Part shown: one piece after another, positions 11,261 to 22,479 of the stretch
How positions within the stretch are numbered: position 1 is the first letter of the stretch
Layout of the letters: every line of letters starts with the position of its first letter
DNA from: Amphirosellinia nigrospora
Taxonomy: Eukaryota; Ascomycota; Sordariomycetes; Xylariales; Xylariaceae
Assembly: GCA_004123355.1 (NCBI GenBank)
Contig: SCHM01000003.1
Coordinates: 1,674,001-1,738,000, forward strand
Direction of reading: 5' to 3'
DNA: 64,000 nt
Position numbers and translations under genes: made by a program
The notes under the pieces: generated by a model
Told to the model about the DNA's origin: nothing
Seen by the model: only the letters and a program-made list of their open reading frames with translations
Databases searched by the model: none

Positions 11261-11770
11261 ATGTCGATCTTTCTAGACTTTGCGAAAGCTCTTTCGGGGG
11301 CTGTTACAAATAGCGCTGAAGTAGGCATCGCGGCGTTAGGAAGCATGTTCGCTGTAGCCACTGGTAAGGCAGCATTGGCCGTCATCAATAGGGCATTTGG
11401 CGCGTTGCTAGCCATTGTACCGAGCCCCGTGAAGACGGGGGTAATGCTCATGGTGAGGATCGTCGGCGGCGAACTTGCCGCAGGTGGAATGATAGGCTTG
11501 GCGGCCATCATCATTGTCTTGGGTATCGCTACTGCGGTAGCCTTGGCTAGAGGGTTTTGGCTTGCCGTTGTTGGCGCCGCCGTCGCCTTCGTGACGGTGT
11601 TGGTGGTCTTCCTCGCCATCCTTTGGCTCTGGCTCTTTGGCAGGCTGTTTCGCTGGGTTGGCCGTAAGGCACCAGTGATTCTAGAATTGCTCGCCGAGCC
11701 CTATATCGGTCTGGTAGATGATATGGCAGCCAGCTGGGCGGAGATGCGACGGCGATTCGAGGAGAGATAG
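11261..11770 (+). CDS. Ala/Val-rich multi-helix membrane protein, uncharacterised
   Basis: 169-aa ORF with a good translation-start context (CACCATGTC). The first 70 residues are small-residue-rich helices (AEVGIAALGSMFAVATGKAA). They are followed by a glycine-rich hydrophobic stretch (GGMIGLAAIIIVLGIATAVA) and a strongly hydrophobic helix (AVAFVTVLVVFLAILWLWLF), then a charged C-terminal helix ending WAEMRRRFEER. Probably two to three transmembrane segments. The opposite strand is open over 11170-11619, but its Thr/Ala/Pro composition is that of a shadow frame. No family is recognised. The amphipathic small-residue pattern suggests a membrane-inserted helical bundle. Confidence 0.5.
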   Translation: MSIFLDFAKALSGAVTNSAEVGIAALGSMFAVATGKAALAVINRAFGALLAIVPSPVKTGVMLMVRIVGGELAAGGMIGLAAIIIVLGIATAVALARGFWLAVVGAAVAFVTVLVVFLAILWLWLFGRLFRWVGRKAPVILELLAEPYIGLVDDMAASWAEMRRRFEER

Positions 11771-12717
11771 GGCTTGGGAACCCTTCCCAAAGTTACCCCC
11801 ACCCCCTTCCCCCACCTCTCTTTCTGCTCTCTCCGATCACCACCACCCTCAGTATGTTGGAACCAAGGGCTTGGGAACCCGAAGTTACCCCCGTGTCTTT
11901 TTACGTGATGTAGAAGTAGCGTTTGGTATCCTTACAGACTACGCTAACAAGAATCATAACACTTAGCGTTAGAGTCAGCGTTAAAGTCTACAATTCTATA
12001 AGATCGCTTTGGCGCCTTAACACATCCTAACATGGTCCTAGATAGTAGAAAATGAAGTGGAAATTGTGATAGGTGGTAGCGGCACCATAAATGGGGCTCT
12101 TTATTTACTTAGGTTGTTCTATGATGCCGTCTAAGAGATGCCCCCGTTTCTAGGTTCTGGAAACCTGTATATACTTTTTGTGATGCGCTCAACTAGGGCC
12201 TGCTGAAACCTAACCTGTGGGTAAGGTTTTAGCAGGCCTTAAGATTCTTTTTGCTATGCATCTGCTGATCATTTATTTCTGGTGATGAATTTAATCATCC
12301 GCTTCTATTCCAGTTACCTAATGAGGACCATTAATTATACGGGATTAAGTAGAAGCAGTATTGTTTGGGGCAGGAGGAGTAGCATGACCCAGCGGCTTGA
12401 CGGTTCTGAGTTCCTAATGTTGCGTTTAAAGCGTCGGCCCGTGGGTAGGCGGAACGCATATTATTCGACGGATATGTAAGGTATATTGCCTGCAACCTGG
12501 AAGGCAAATGGGTGTCTATGTTGTATCTATGTAAATGTACATGAGGATTGATGATGAATATGAGCATCGACAGACTAAAACAGAAACAATAAGACTTTAT
12601 ACCTACGCATACTTTAGAGAGTGAAATCGAATATCAAGGTTTCGATGAAGACGCCCACATTCGTTATAACAAGAGGCACCAAATGGCCTGGCAAAATGTT
12701 ACAATGATGTTTCATGG
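11771..12717. other. Intergenic, no gene seen
   Basis: Contains the direct repeat GGGCTTGGGAACCC (about 11771 and 11868) and the hairpin listed separately at 12197; no coding frame is supported. Confidence 0.5.
12197..12238. repeat. 19-bp imperfect inverted repeat (hairpin)
   Basis: GGCCTGCTGAAACCTAACC is followed after a few bases by GGGTAAGGTTTTAGCAGGCC, its near-perfect reverse complement (two mismatches). It could be two abutting transposon ends left after internal deletion, or a foldback element. It is not followed by a T run like a bacterial terminator, and none is expected in a fungus. Confidence 0.6.
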
Positions 12718-12934
12718 TGTCAGGACCTCACTATCAGGGTATGGGGTGTATATTGATATCTGTTGTTGCGCAGAGAGTCTAAGGGTCTCTGGGGCTAGCC
12801 CCTGGCTATATACATCTAGGTCCTTTGTTACTAGGGCCATAAGTCCCACGGAGTCTATATGAGGCTTAGGAAGGTGAGTGTTTTGGTGTGTCAGACAAGG
12901 TATCGTGAGATCAGAGATGCCTTGTGAAACATGG
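12713..12934 (+). mobile_element. Solo LTR-like insertion, copy 1, with 5-bp target duplication
   Basis: A 212-bp unit from TGTCAGGACCTCACTATCAG (12718) to CCTTGTGAAA (12929), flanked on both sides by CATGG. TG at the start, a near-mirror end and a 5-bp duplication are the hallmarks of an LTR retrotransposon solo LTR. Three further copies with their own duplications lie at 22.3, 42.4 and 62.7 kb. No internal coding region is attached. It closely resembles the 42.4-kb copy, so it is among the younger ones. LTR superfamily is not determined; a non-autonomous terminal-repeat element is the alternative. Confidence 0.75.
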
Positions 12935-13547
12935 CAAGTTAGCAACTTTTTTACCTAGTATTGTACCTACCCAAGGTATCCAGTAAACACCTAGATTTCC
13001 AAAAGCCTAGACAGCCGGTCTCATCGTCATCTACCTAGTACGAGGGCAATAGCTGCCTTGGAATCTACACAGATACTTATGATGCCGAGCGACGTAAGCG
13101 TAAGTAGCCCAATACTATGTGTTACTTGAGGCTACCTCATAGGAACGTTACTCACCAATAACCACCTCCAACTGGAGGATAAGATAGTACGTTAAGGTTG
13201 TACTTTCAGGCAGATATGCAAGTTACTACCTAAAGCTCCTACCCGTGCGCTTTCTTGTAATATGATTTCCATCACAGGAGTACAAAGTACCTAGGTACTC
13301 AACGTGTATATAACCACCTCATCCCCCTACTTTACCACATTCACGTAGCTGAATAGTACGCTCATATATTTTCCATTTCATCACGATCAACCTATTGGAA
13401 CCTTTTCCATTAAATTTCCTACCTGTCCTTTTTATCACAACCAGACATCCATACGATTCAAGCGTATTGTCACACGTAGATCTTTGGGGTGGTTTCGAAA
13501 CAGGTCAATGTTGAACATATTCAAAACAGCCTACTTATTCCACTTCC
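12935..13547. other. Intergenic, no gene seen
   Basis: Contains the 12-bp palindrome GTACCTAGGTAC at 13287-13298; no coding frame is supported. Confidence 0.5.
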
Positions 13548-14955
13548 ATGTCTCATAGCCCGATTCAAAGCCACATGGAAGCCCCTACTTACACCACGAC
13601 CAATTTCCCCGACCACAAACACCGGTCGATCATCCCGAGCACTTGAGCTCTACTCAAAGCGGCTTTAGTCACCCGGCCAGTTCGACTTGGATAGGACCTG
13701 TCGATGGTCTGCAGCCCCATCCCTACCACCAGGCTCCGACGCAGACGTTTCAGGGGGTTGTCAACTATGGAAATGGCCTATCCATCCCAAACTCTCTCCC
13801 TCCACCACCATGGAGCCCACAGACCTCGCTGCCTCCATGGGAGAATCTCCACGGAGAGATACAACTACAACCACCTGTCACATCTCGGGCACTGGTAGCG
13901 TCACTTGCCGAGATGATAAATGCCCGACCAGAAGATGAGAGGCCACAGGTAACGGAAGCCAGCTTGCGGAGATCGATCGAGTTACATCAAAGCCTCGCCG
14001 ATGAGGATATTATGATGTACCTCACCCCAGGCTACTTCCTTACGCAGGGAGTCGAGATGGTCATGATCGAGGTAGACGACGCAAGTGGCGACGGGAGTAA
14101 GATCAAGGTCCCGTTCTTCCCAAACCTGCTGCCGAGGACACCTCGGTCTCCATGCCCCATATGCGATGAGGATAGGGAGTACTCGCCCCCCTGGCGAACT
14201 GGCGCAGAGCGACCCGGGGGTTCGGGGAGATGTGGATCGCCGACTTCTTAAAGTTCCCTACCTGCGAGGAACCCGCCCAGTGTCACAGCCACCGGCGCGA
14301 TATATGTTGCTCTTGTTGGCGGGAGTACATCGAGTACCAAATGAAGACTCGCGGGCGCACGGCGGCGAACAACATCCAGTGTCCAATGCCGGGATGTCAT
14401 ACGACCCTCGCCTCGGATGCCATACGGGCGTTGGTCCCCGCCGACACCTTCCGCCGTTACGACGAGCAGTGTACGCTAAAAAGGCTCTCCGCAGATCCTG
14501 ATTTCCAATGGTGTCTGCGCGCGGGATGCTCGTCGGGCGTCTTCCTTGGCAATCCACACGCCGAACTTATGCCAGCCTTACATCAACCCGTCGCGCCCTG
14601 TCCCCAGCTTTGCATAACGTGCCCCGACTGCGAGCTAGCCATGTGCACGCAATGCCAGGTGCCCTGGCACGACGGGCTGACGTGCCACGAATACCAGGCG
14701 CGGCATAGGCTGGAATCGGAAGCCACGGAAGAATTCCTCGATGAATTCGTAGCAGTGTGTCCCGGAGAAGGATGTAAAGCTCGGGTACTAGTCGAGGGCC
14801 GTAAAAGGGTGGCTTGTGAGAATTGCCACACGGACTTTTGCTGTGGTTGTGGAGGAACTAGAGGTGCGCATACTGCCGCCTGCGGGTTTGCTGTGAGGAA
14901 GAGGAAAGCCAGACAGGCGCCATTCTGTGAAAGGGTTAGCAGGCGGAAGTTGTAG
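13548..14955 (+). pseudogene. RBR (RING-IBR-RING) protein with two frame breaks
   Basis: RBR-type zinc-binding protein, the family of E3 ubiquitin ligases with a thioester intermediate. Seen: a Pro/Gln-rich N-terminus; the first RING from CPIC (14153) through QCHSHRRDICCSCW to QCPMPGC; an IBR domain from CLRAGC to CITCPDCELAMCTQCQ and WHDGLTCHEYQ; a second RING from VCPGEGC to ACENCHTDFCCGCGG and AAC. Start MSHSPIQSHMEAP at 13548. The frame changes near 13640 and again near 14180-14225, the latter around CCCGGGGG, so one or two indels interrupt the reading. In the second RING the position of the usual catalytic Cys seems to hold Arg/Lys (EGRKRVAC), so transthiolation may be lost even if the frame were intact. 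No intron is needed. Confidence 0.75.
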
Positions 14956-15125
14956 TTGGGACGTATTACTTGAGGTAGTTGTTAATTGATAAGACATGTC
15001 TCAATACCCCGCGTAACTCCGATGTGAGACGGGCCCTCCAATAGTGGAACGTAGCGCACACGTGCGGAGACGGCATGCAACTTAGATAACTCACTCATAC
15101 ACACACACGCGAAGATCCGACCAAG

Positions 15126-16894
15126 ATGCCTGAGCCATATATGATGTGGGTGGCTGGCAAAGATTGGCCAGGGAGGGGGGAACTGTAAGAAATACCATAA
15201 ATCTAGGATGAATGCCAAACAAGGACTAACCGTCCACCTCCAGCATACCAGTTGAAGATCCCGCCACAGGGGAGATCTTTGCGCAGTAAGAATCACATAT
15301 TATGACCTCCCGCGGGGCACGGCAAGCCTAACGAAGGGAGCGTCGCTAACCTATCCATAGCTGCCATGCCGCCTCAGAGAAAGATGTGGAAGACACGGTC
15401 ACCCTCGCCCAGGAGGCCTTCAAATCAGGCATCTGGTCGCGCTCCTCACGCCATCACCGCGCCGACGTGCTCGACAAAGCCGCGACACTTCTCGAGGCCT
15501 CACTACCAGAACTGATCGCGCTGGAAGTGCGCCAAACAGGGCGCGCGATTCGCGAAAGTATACCATGACCCCCCCCCCCCCCCCCCCGCTACCCGCATCA
15601 AAGACAATTTTAAGCTCACACGGGCCGAAAAGTGAAAGCACAAGTGCCCTCCCTAGTCCGCTGGCTAAAGTACTACGCATCCCTCCTGCGCGTCGAGGAG
15701 CGGCCCGTGCTGCCGACGGTCGGGAAGCTGCACAACTTCGTGGACCGGGCGCCGCTGGGCGTCGTCGCGCAGATCACGCCCTTCAACCACCCGCTGCTCA
15801 TCGCCGTGAAGAAGCTCGCGCCGGCGCTCGCGGCCGGGAACTCGGTCATCGTAAAGCCGAGCGAGCTCACCCCGCTCACCACGCTGCGGCTCGGCGCCAT
15901 CTTCAGGGCCGCGGGACTCCCCGACGGCGTGTTGAGCGTGCTTCCCGGGTACGGCGCGCGCACGGGGAAGGCCCTCGTGAGCCACCTGCTCGTGCGCAAG
16001 GTCGACGTCACGGGCGGCACGGAGGCGGGACGCGCGATAGGCGCCATCGCGGGCGGGAACCTGGCTCGCTACACGGCGGAATTAGGGGGCAAGGCGCCGC
16101 TCGTGGTGTTTGCGAGCGCGGATCTCCAGCTCGCGGTGAATGGGATTGCGTTTGGGAGCTTCATCGCCAGTGGGCAGACGTGCATCGCCAGTACGCGCAT
16201 CATCGTCGAGAACGCGATTTTCGATGGATTGGTGAAGCTTCTGAAGGCCAAGACGGAGTTTATCCGTGCGCGCATGGGCGCGCCCACGAACCCTGACTCT
16301 ATGATGGGGCCGCTGATTTCCGCGAAGCAGTTGGAGAAGGTAGAAGGGCTGGTAGATGAGTCCGTAAAAACTGGATTAGTGAGTGTGGTGACTGGAGCCA
16401 AGAAAATGGTTGGCACCAGCACCCTTGACGGGACAGATTTCTCGAAGGGGCATTTCTACGAACCTACTGTTCTGGTGGAGAGCTACCGGGGTAGCGGGAA
16501 TGTGCAGGCGACTTTGCTTTGGCAACGGGAGGCGTTCGGACCCGTCATCGTCGTTGTCGGGTTCGACACCGAAGACGAGGCGGTGGAGCTAGCGAACGAT
16601 AGCGAGTTCGGGCTCGGCGCGGGAATCTGGACCCAAGATCTGTCGCAGGCATTCCGTGTGTCGGAACGGATTGACGCGGGTATCACTTGGGTGAATACGC
16701 ATCATCGCAATGATCCCAGCAGTCCTTGGGGCGGAAGCAAGTCGTCGAGTGGTCTTGGTGTGGAGAATGGTATTGAGGCTTATCATGCGTATACGACAGC
16801 CAAAAGTACGATCATCAACTACGCCTCAACGGAAGAAGCCATGGCTACAGACGATTGGTTCAGAGAGCAGCCTGGGGCAGTAAGATATGGTTAG
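15126..16894 (+). CDS. Aldehyde dehydrogenase (NAD(P)+ ALDH superfamily), 4 exons
   Basis: Oxidises an aldehyde to its acid; most like fungal semialdehyde/salicylaldehyde-type ALDHs, exact substrate unknown. Exons 15126-15184, 15244-15285, 15361-15557 and 15633-16894 join in frame to 519 aa, the normal family length. Each intron has GT..AG ends, and the first two show ACTAAC/GCTAAC branch points. Exon 1 begins MPEPYMMWVAGKDW; exon 2 carries PVEDPATGE. Catalytic residues are complete: Asn151 in TPFNHP, Lys174/Glu177 in KPSE, Glu249 in AELGGK and Cys283 in SGQTCIAS. The dinucleotide-loop motif is TGGTEAG and EAFGPV follows later. No targeting peptide is evident, so probably cytosolic. The start was chosen because it supplies the missing N-terminal strand. 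Intron 3 carries a 19-base C run. Confidence 0.93.
15569..15587 (+). repeat. Poly-C tract (C19) inside ALDH intron 3
   Basis: Nineteen consecutive C within the 75-bp intron 15558-15632. The tract would be a strong length-variable site and replaces much of the usual pyrimidine tract. Confidence 0.95.
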
Positions 16895-17323
16895 TTATTC
16901 AGGTACTTTTTCTATCGACGCCACAAGGCATGGCAATATTATCCAATTAATATAGTTTAGTTTATATACAAAGGCCTGTTTGGACTCCCACCTCATAGCT
17001 CACGTCCGGACCTAGGGGTTACCGCAATCATTGAAGCGGGATAAGTCCCCGTTCGCCCAAGCCCAAACGATTGGTGTCCGAACTGCCTGTCGGGTGCGTC
17101 GCAAGGTCGGTATACCTTGGGCATATCGTTCTGTATAGACAGCTACCAGTGCTCGTAGTAACTGCAAAGGCAGTAAGGAGTTCAAAACCTGTCAGGAGAG
17201 TGTCGTAAGCGCTTCACCGGAGGCGCTCAAGCCACCGAGCTAGCGAGGCTTCGATCTGCGAGACTTGGGCGAAGCTGGTCGCATATTTCCCGTTTAAGGC
17301 AGAGATGATCCAGGGGATGTCTA
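16895..17323. other. Intergenic, no gene seen
   Basis: No coding frame beyond shadows of the convergent neighbours. Confidence 0.5.
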
Positions 17324-18191
17324 TTACCCATCCGACTGTCTTTCCTTAGCTTGTAGAGCCCATCCGCACCTCGCAAGCCAGAAGATGACCATGGGTGGCG
17401 TAAACAGTAATCCAAGCGCCGCCCCTGAACAAGCTTGAAGATTTCTGGCCCCCACCTTGCTGTGTAATACCAATCCCAATCATCACCTTGATGTTTGCCG
17501 ACCAGGGTGAGCAAGCCCACATGCGCCAAAGATGAAGGGGAAGAATACAACAGCTAGTATGAGGGATCGGATGACCTGTGAAAAGAGGAACCGCAGCCAG
17601 TGTTTGACGCTCCTAACCTCGTCTGTCTGCTCCTTCCGGTCCAGGAGCATGAACCATCGAAGATACCTCCTTTTCGGCTGGGGGATAAATCCAATCGGCT
17701 GTACTCCTCCCTTCCTCAGATCCGTAGCCAACAAGGATGGCCTCTATGATCCAAGTGGTGAGAAACTGAATGAAGATAGTGACGGCTGTGTCTCCGGCAA
17801 GAGTGTTGGGAAACTTGAACAACCGAATAGGCTGGTCGCCGACGCCTTTATCATGGTACAACGCTATAGCCGAGTGAGCTGCTAGCTCAAAACGGAACGG
17901 GAGGAATTTAGAGGAGAGGCTTACCGTAAGCTATAGCGAAGTTGATACCGCCGGAGATGCGGCGGAGACTATCCCATCTAGGATGAAGATGTAAAATATT
18001 TGGTGGGGCGTGAAGTGATCGCTCGGCGGCCGAAATTTCAGAGCATGGCTATCCTTGGGCTCGGGACTGGTGCTGCCGCTTGCTTCGCCGGTATGCCCAT
18101 CAACTCCGGCATCTCCGACGGCCTCCACGTCGGTAGTAGCTTGTTCGGTCGGGCTCCTCGTTTGAAAGACGGGGTGTGTCGCCCAGCGCAT
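17324..18191 (-). pseudogene. DUF2456 family membrane protein, frameshifted
   Basis: Fungal-specific multi-pass membrane protein of unknown function (DUF2456). Recognisable blocks in order: HQIFYIFILDGIVS and ISGGINFAIAY (first exon, start 18191); an intron of about 60 bp ending in CTATAG; YHDKGVGDQPIRLFKFPNTL with AGDTAVTIFIQFLTTWIIEA; then DLRKGGVQPIGFIPQPKRR with LRWFMLLDR; FLFSQVIRSLILAVVFFPF; DWDWYYTARWGPEIFKLVQG; and MVIFWLARCGWALQAKERQ to TAA at 17324-17326. At least three single-base frame changes separate these blocks (near 17960, 17725 and 17390), yet the order and spacing are intact. Three to four transmembrane helices are expected. It converges on the ALDH gene. The family call is firm; functionality is doubtful unless the indels are assembly errors. 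Confidence 0.8.
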
Positions 18192-19346
18192 GATAAGAAT
18201 ACTAATTTGGTTACGATGTAGGGGTGGAAATGCACAAAGACGCCTAAGATTTCAATACATGCCAGGGCGTGAGATAAAGAAGTCTATCGGATAGGCCGGA
18301 CAAGGCAGGTTCGTCACATGGATGATAAAGAACAGGCACGTCAGAAGAACGTTGCTCTACACCGGAGTCACCTTCCCACGATAATGTAAGTAGCACTGAG
18401 TCTTTTTTGAGTCTACCTACGTAAGTAAGTGAAAGTGTGAAAGTTAAATATGTTGGGTGGCGTGTAGGTGTATTGCTTGCCGTTGATAGAATGGGTATAG
18501 GTAATAGGTATAATGGGGGAAGGAAATGGTGAGTTATTCAAGAGCAACAAACAATGAAAGTTTCCTTGGCCACAGTGGCGCCGGATCTCATGTTAGAGCC
18601 GAAATAACCTCAGAACGCAATTTGAATTACTGCCATCGGACCCTGAATCGTACCAGGGCGGATGCCGGCTCGCAATGTAACACGGGAAATATAATTGATG
18701 CTAACCAGTCCTTCAGCGGGTCTGCCGTGTACGCTAAGGTTAGATTTGTCAGGGGTCCTGCGCCGTCGGAGACGATATCACTATGTGCATTCGGTCCTGA
18801 ATAAAAGAAAATTGATAGCATATTCATGGTGCGCAATACAGAAAAGGACTTCCGGGTTTCATTTTCAAATATGGGGTTGATAAGTTGAGAGTCGCAGCTC
18901 TTTTTGGAGCACTCAAGGTTGTTGAGAGGGTAGATTCCGGCCGTGTGGGTTCACGCTAGAAAATTAAAGGTCGGCAGGGTCCTGGGGCTTAGAAAAGGGG
19001 CAGTGCACGTGCCTTGTGTCCATAACTGTTCATGTACTGGGGCGCCATAATGGACGCCATAATCTATACCTATATATATATATATATATACCAGAGCATG
19101 CCCCTATTGAAACCTTCTAGTGCTCCGACATCTTCGTACTTAGTCGACAGTTCAATCGCGAACCAATACGTAACTCTTCAACCACATGGGTAACCAGGTA
19201 CTTTGTGTCGCATCGTTGTGTAATATCGAGAATAACCATAATTGCGTCGGAGCGGGATCTCTATCATTCTCCGACGAAGCACCTTAAGTACCTAGCCTCG
19301 CAGCCATGATGCCGTGGAATACTAACTTCCAGGCGGCTATTTTCGC
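18192..19346. other. Intergenic, no gene seen
   Basis: Only short ORFs. Contains a (TA)10 tract listed separately. Confidence 0.5.
19071..19090. repeat. (TA)10 microsatellite
   Basis: Ten TA units between the divergent or unannotated flanks. Confidence 0.95.
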
Positions 19347-21168
19347 TCAGCTCCTGTTTGCGTCGCCCTGCGTTTCATCTGGTAATAGGGGTTCAGATTC
19401 TATGCGGTCTGTGATGATCTCGCTGCCTGGCGCTGGAAATCTTGACAACAAGAGGATTAAGACGCCCACGATCGCCACGGCCTAGACAACATATTTAGTG
19501 AAAGGTGATGAATACGAAGGTATAGGGATCATACAGCATTACAATAGAACGTCAGATATGACTTTCCAATATTAGCGAACGAAGAGAAAATAAACCCAAA
19601 CAACCCCATCGTCGTCAGAGTTGCCGAATACTCTACAAGAGTCATGGCTTGCAGTGCATCGGCCTTGCGACTGGCTGGTACCATCTCAGTGAGCACGCCT
19701 TTCGCCGCAGGTGCCGAGCCCGATGCAAGGGCAATAAAAACCCGACTGATACCATGTCAGCAACAGTAGTCTCATAACTAGCACTGGATTGGGTCAGCTG
19801 GAGGATACATACCGAGATACATATGCCAGCCTTGTGTAGCGAAAGCCGAAGAGGTCGTGATTATGCCATCGATCAAAAGACTCCCTCTTAGGAAAAAGAG
19901 GTCGAAACCTGCACCCTGTGTCACTGCGATAGGCTTTGGTGGTTTTGGCGGTTCCTCTTGGTCGCCGATGGTCGCTGGTAAAGGATCAATGTCTAATGGC
20001 TCGGTGGGAAAAGGTGAGTCGGGTGGTGTATCGGAGCCAGGCACATCTGCTGTTTTGAATGCAAGCCGTCCATAATCAATTATGCGCGGAAACACGAACA
20101 TGAGAAACAATCCTCTCACTAAGCAATTCACCGACATGAGCAGGCTGTTGTTAGTCGAGCTGAATCCAAATGCGGTCATGGAATACATCTGGATCAAGGT
20201 CGGAGCGTAGCCCGTCGCAAGAACTCCAACAAAAATGCCCAGAGCTAGGAAGGAAATCCCACGATGGTTTACAGTACGCCCATTTGTCAATCTCATCTTT
20301 TGAGATCCCAGAACCTTCAGTGGGCTTAAAAAGCCGAATAAGCCCTTTGACTTGGGGGTCTTGTCGTCTGATGATAGGTCTTTTGGGTCGATGTAGGGCA
20401 CGAATGACAGGACGTACGTAGTAGACACTAGGAAGGAAACTGCCGCGAGCTCGAAAGGCGTCTCAATGCCGAATTTTTCAGCTACAACCCCTCCCACAAT
20501 AAGTCCCAGAGCAACGCCCAACATAAGGACTCCTTGAAGCCGTCCGAACATGGCTGTTCGACCTTGTGGTTCGGTAGTTTCAGCCACAATCGTGTTCAGA
20601 ATTAGGATGTAGCCGGCAGGCCCTCCCAGACTCCCGTCAACTGACTCAGCTGCATTATGATAATGCCAGTACGAGCCCCGATGAACAGCGACGTAGTCTG
20701 AATAAGAACGCGAATTGCGGGGAAGAAGGTTTGAATCGCTAGTGCCTTTTTCGGGCCATATTTCCTCATCTCCCAGCCGGCAACGAAAAGATTGGTGATT
20801 CCACAGAGTATTGTTGCAGACCCCATGATGGCAATTTGAGAAGCAGCGCCGGCATCGACCTCATTTCGAGCGCAACGATCGCCGTCTCCTTCGTACGGTG
20901 GAGCATGCTTATAAAACTCCTCACAGACCATTACATGAAAAGTGTAAAGCATGCTATGAGGAATTAGAATGACAGCGAGCCGACGGGTGAAAAATAGTAC
21001 CATATATGAAACTTACGGGGTTTGCGTATAGCTAAATGAGAGGGATATTATAAACCCGCCAAAGAGAATCAAGGTTGACGGCGAGAAGAACGATAGCTTC
21101 GATTTCGTCTTCGTGTCTTCGCATTCCCTCACCCCGATGAGGGGCGTTGTCTCGTCGTCAGCAGCCAT
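19347..21168 (-). pseudogene. MFS transporter, at least one frameshift
   Basis: Major facilitator superfamily permease at a membrane, TetA/tetracycline-resistance-like fungal subgroup (12 helices with a long central loop). Exon 1 (21168-21017) starts MAADDETTPLIG, a common N-terminus in this group, and leads into a first helix. A 63-bp intron (20954-21016) follows. Exon 2 holds GSATILCGITNLFVAGWEMR and KYGPKKALAIQ (motif A region), then changes frame near 20625 at CCCTCCC to PAGYILILNTIVAETTEPQ and RTAMFGRLQG. The C-terminal half contains PKSKGLFGFLSPLKVL, SSTNNSLLMSVN, an acidic/proline loop, then GSAPAAKGVLTEMVPASRKA and SATLTTMGLFGFIFSSFANI. An intron ends in CTAG before AVAIVGVLILLLSRFP, and the stop is at 19347-19349. 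The join near 19800 (GTATGT..CAG) also does not keep phase exactly. Substrate unknown. Confidence 0.8.
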
Positions 21169-22299
21169 TGGGTTTACTCTAGAGTTCTTGGCGCGATGCT
21201 TAAAACGGATAGAGAGGAGAGGCAGTTGCCCCTAAGAACCCAGGGAACTAAAAGGGACAATTCAGTCTGTTATTGAACGACGTCCACCGAAGAATGTCGG
21301 AAATATAATCAGAGAGCTTGATGAGTCCTCGCCGTCCTAGATTTCAAACTATCAACTGGCGCTGGTCTAATCTCTGCATGGCGGTCGGGCAATGTGCATT
21401 GAGGTATCCGTTTTTCCAGCCATCTTGCTTACTATGCCTATTCTAGCAGGTGACGATTCCATATGCGGGTTGATTCGACACATGGCTTATCAATCTGAAC
21501 TGGGGTCATTGCCGTCACCCCGAAATCTCCGGGCGTTTGGGGAAAACGTTCATATCGCGCGGCAACTGAAATTCCTCCTCAACGATGTCAATGTTCTATT
21601 ATACCACCCCAAATCGAGGCCTCATTTATTCGCTCACAACTATGCGGTATAGGACAAGGAAGTTGCATCATGCGACAACGATAACGTGATACTAGTTGTG
21701 CCATTCAGACAAGCTTTTGTCGGCTGTCATAAAAATGTATGTACATCCATCAAGAGCGGTCGTAGAGCAGATTTGTCGGGCATATGCTATTGTTGGGCGT
21801 ACCTTATTGCTGGGCAGATACTCTATCAGGCATATCGCTTCGAAGCCTCAACACTGTTCTTCGCTCACACGATCGCGGCATTTCCCGGGAAAGGGGATGG
21901 ACCCTAACTCATGGACTAGATTACGGAATGGCTACATATTTTCAAGGCGCTCTCTACTTACTTAAAACTACTCACGGTGGAGCACTTCACTTATGCTGAT
22001 GCACTCATTGAGGTCGTTCCTCAGCATGTCGCGTAGTAAGAGCCAGAACGTCGACTTTCTTAATTTGAAGGTGATATGATAAATTGGTCATGATGCTATG
22101 CTACTTGACCCATTTGACTTAGCTATGAATATTATGTTCAATGATGGTCAACTTCCATTCTTCCAGCCAGCCTACTTGTTCTTAATTCCTGTTGTAAACA
22201 GTCTCTTCCCGTTACTGTTCGTAAACTCAACTATTTCACATATCTTCTGATGTCCTACTAGAGGTTTAAGGCCGTTCCTTCAGGGTCGAGTATCTATTC
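21169..22299. other. Intergenic, no gene seen
   Basis: Three overlapping short frames at 21686-21999 have no protein-like signal. Confidence 0.45.
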
Positions 22300-22479
22300 T
22301 TGGTTGTCAGGGACCTCGTAGTATGGGGTAGGTCATCTATCCTTGTTGTTGCGCGAAGGTCTCTAAACCACCTCCGTAGGCGTAACTAGGCTATATACAG
22401 ATGGTCCCTTTGTTCCTAAAGTACTGTGGCCTTGTGGTAGTGTGGCCTTGGTAATGTGGCGTGACTTCATGACATTGGT
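22300..22479 (+). mobile_element. Solo LTR-like insertion, copy 2 (divergent), with 5-bp target duplication
   Basis: 170-bp unit from TGTCAGGGACCTCGTAGTAT (22305) to TTCATGACA (22474) flanked by TTGGT on both sides. It shares TTGTTGTTGCGC, GGCTATATACA and CCTTTGTTCCTA with the other copies but is shorter and much more diverged, so it is the oldest or a separate subfamily. No internal region. Confidence 0.7.

Noticed and set aside
11170-11619. 149-codon minus-strand ORF opposite the membrane protein
   Set aside because: Thr/Ala/Pro/Met-rich composition typical of the antisense of a GC-rich hydrophobic coding frame.
15565-16296. Plus-strand and minus-strand ORFs within the ALDH gene
   Set aside because: Arg/Ala/Gly-rich shadow frames of the long ALDH exon, which carries all catalytic motifs.
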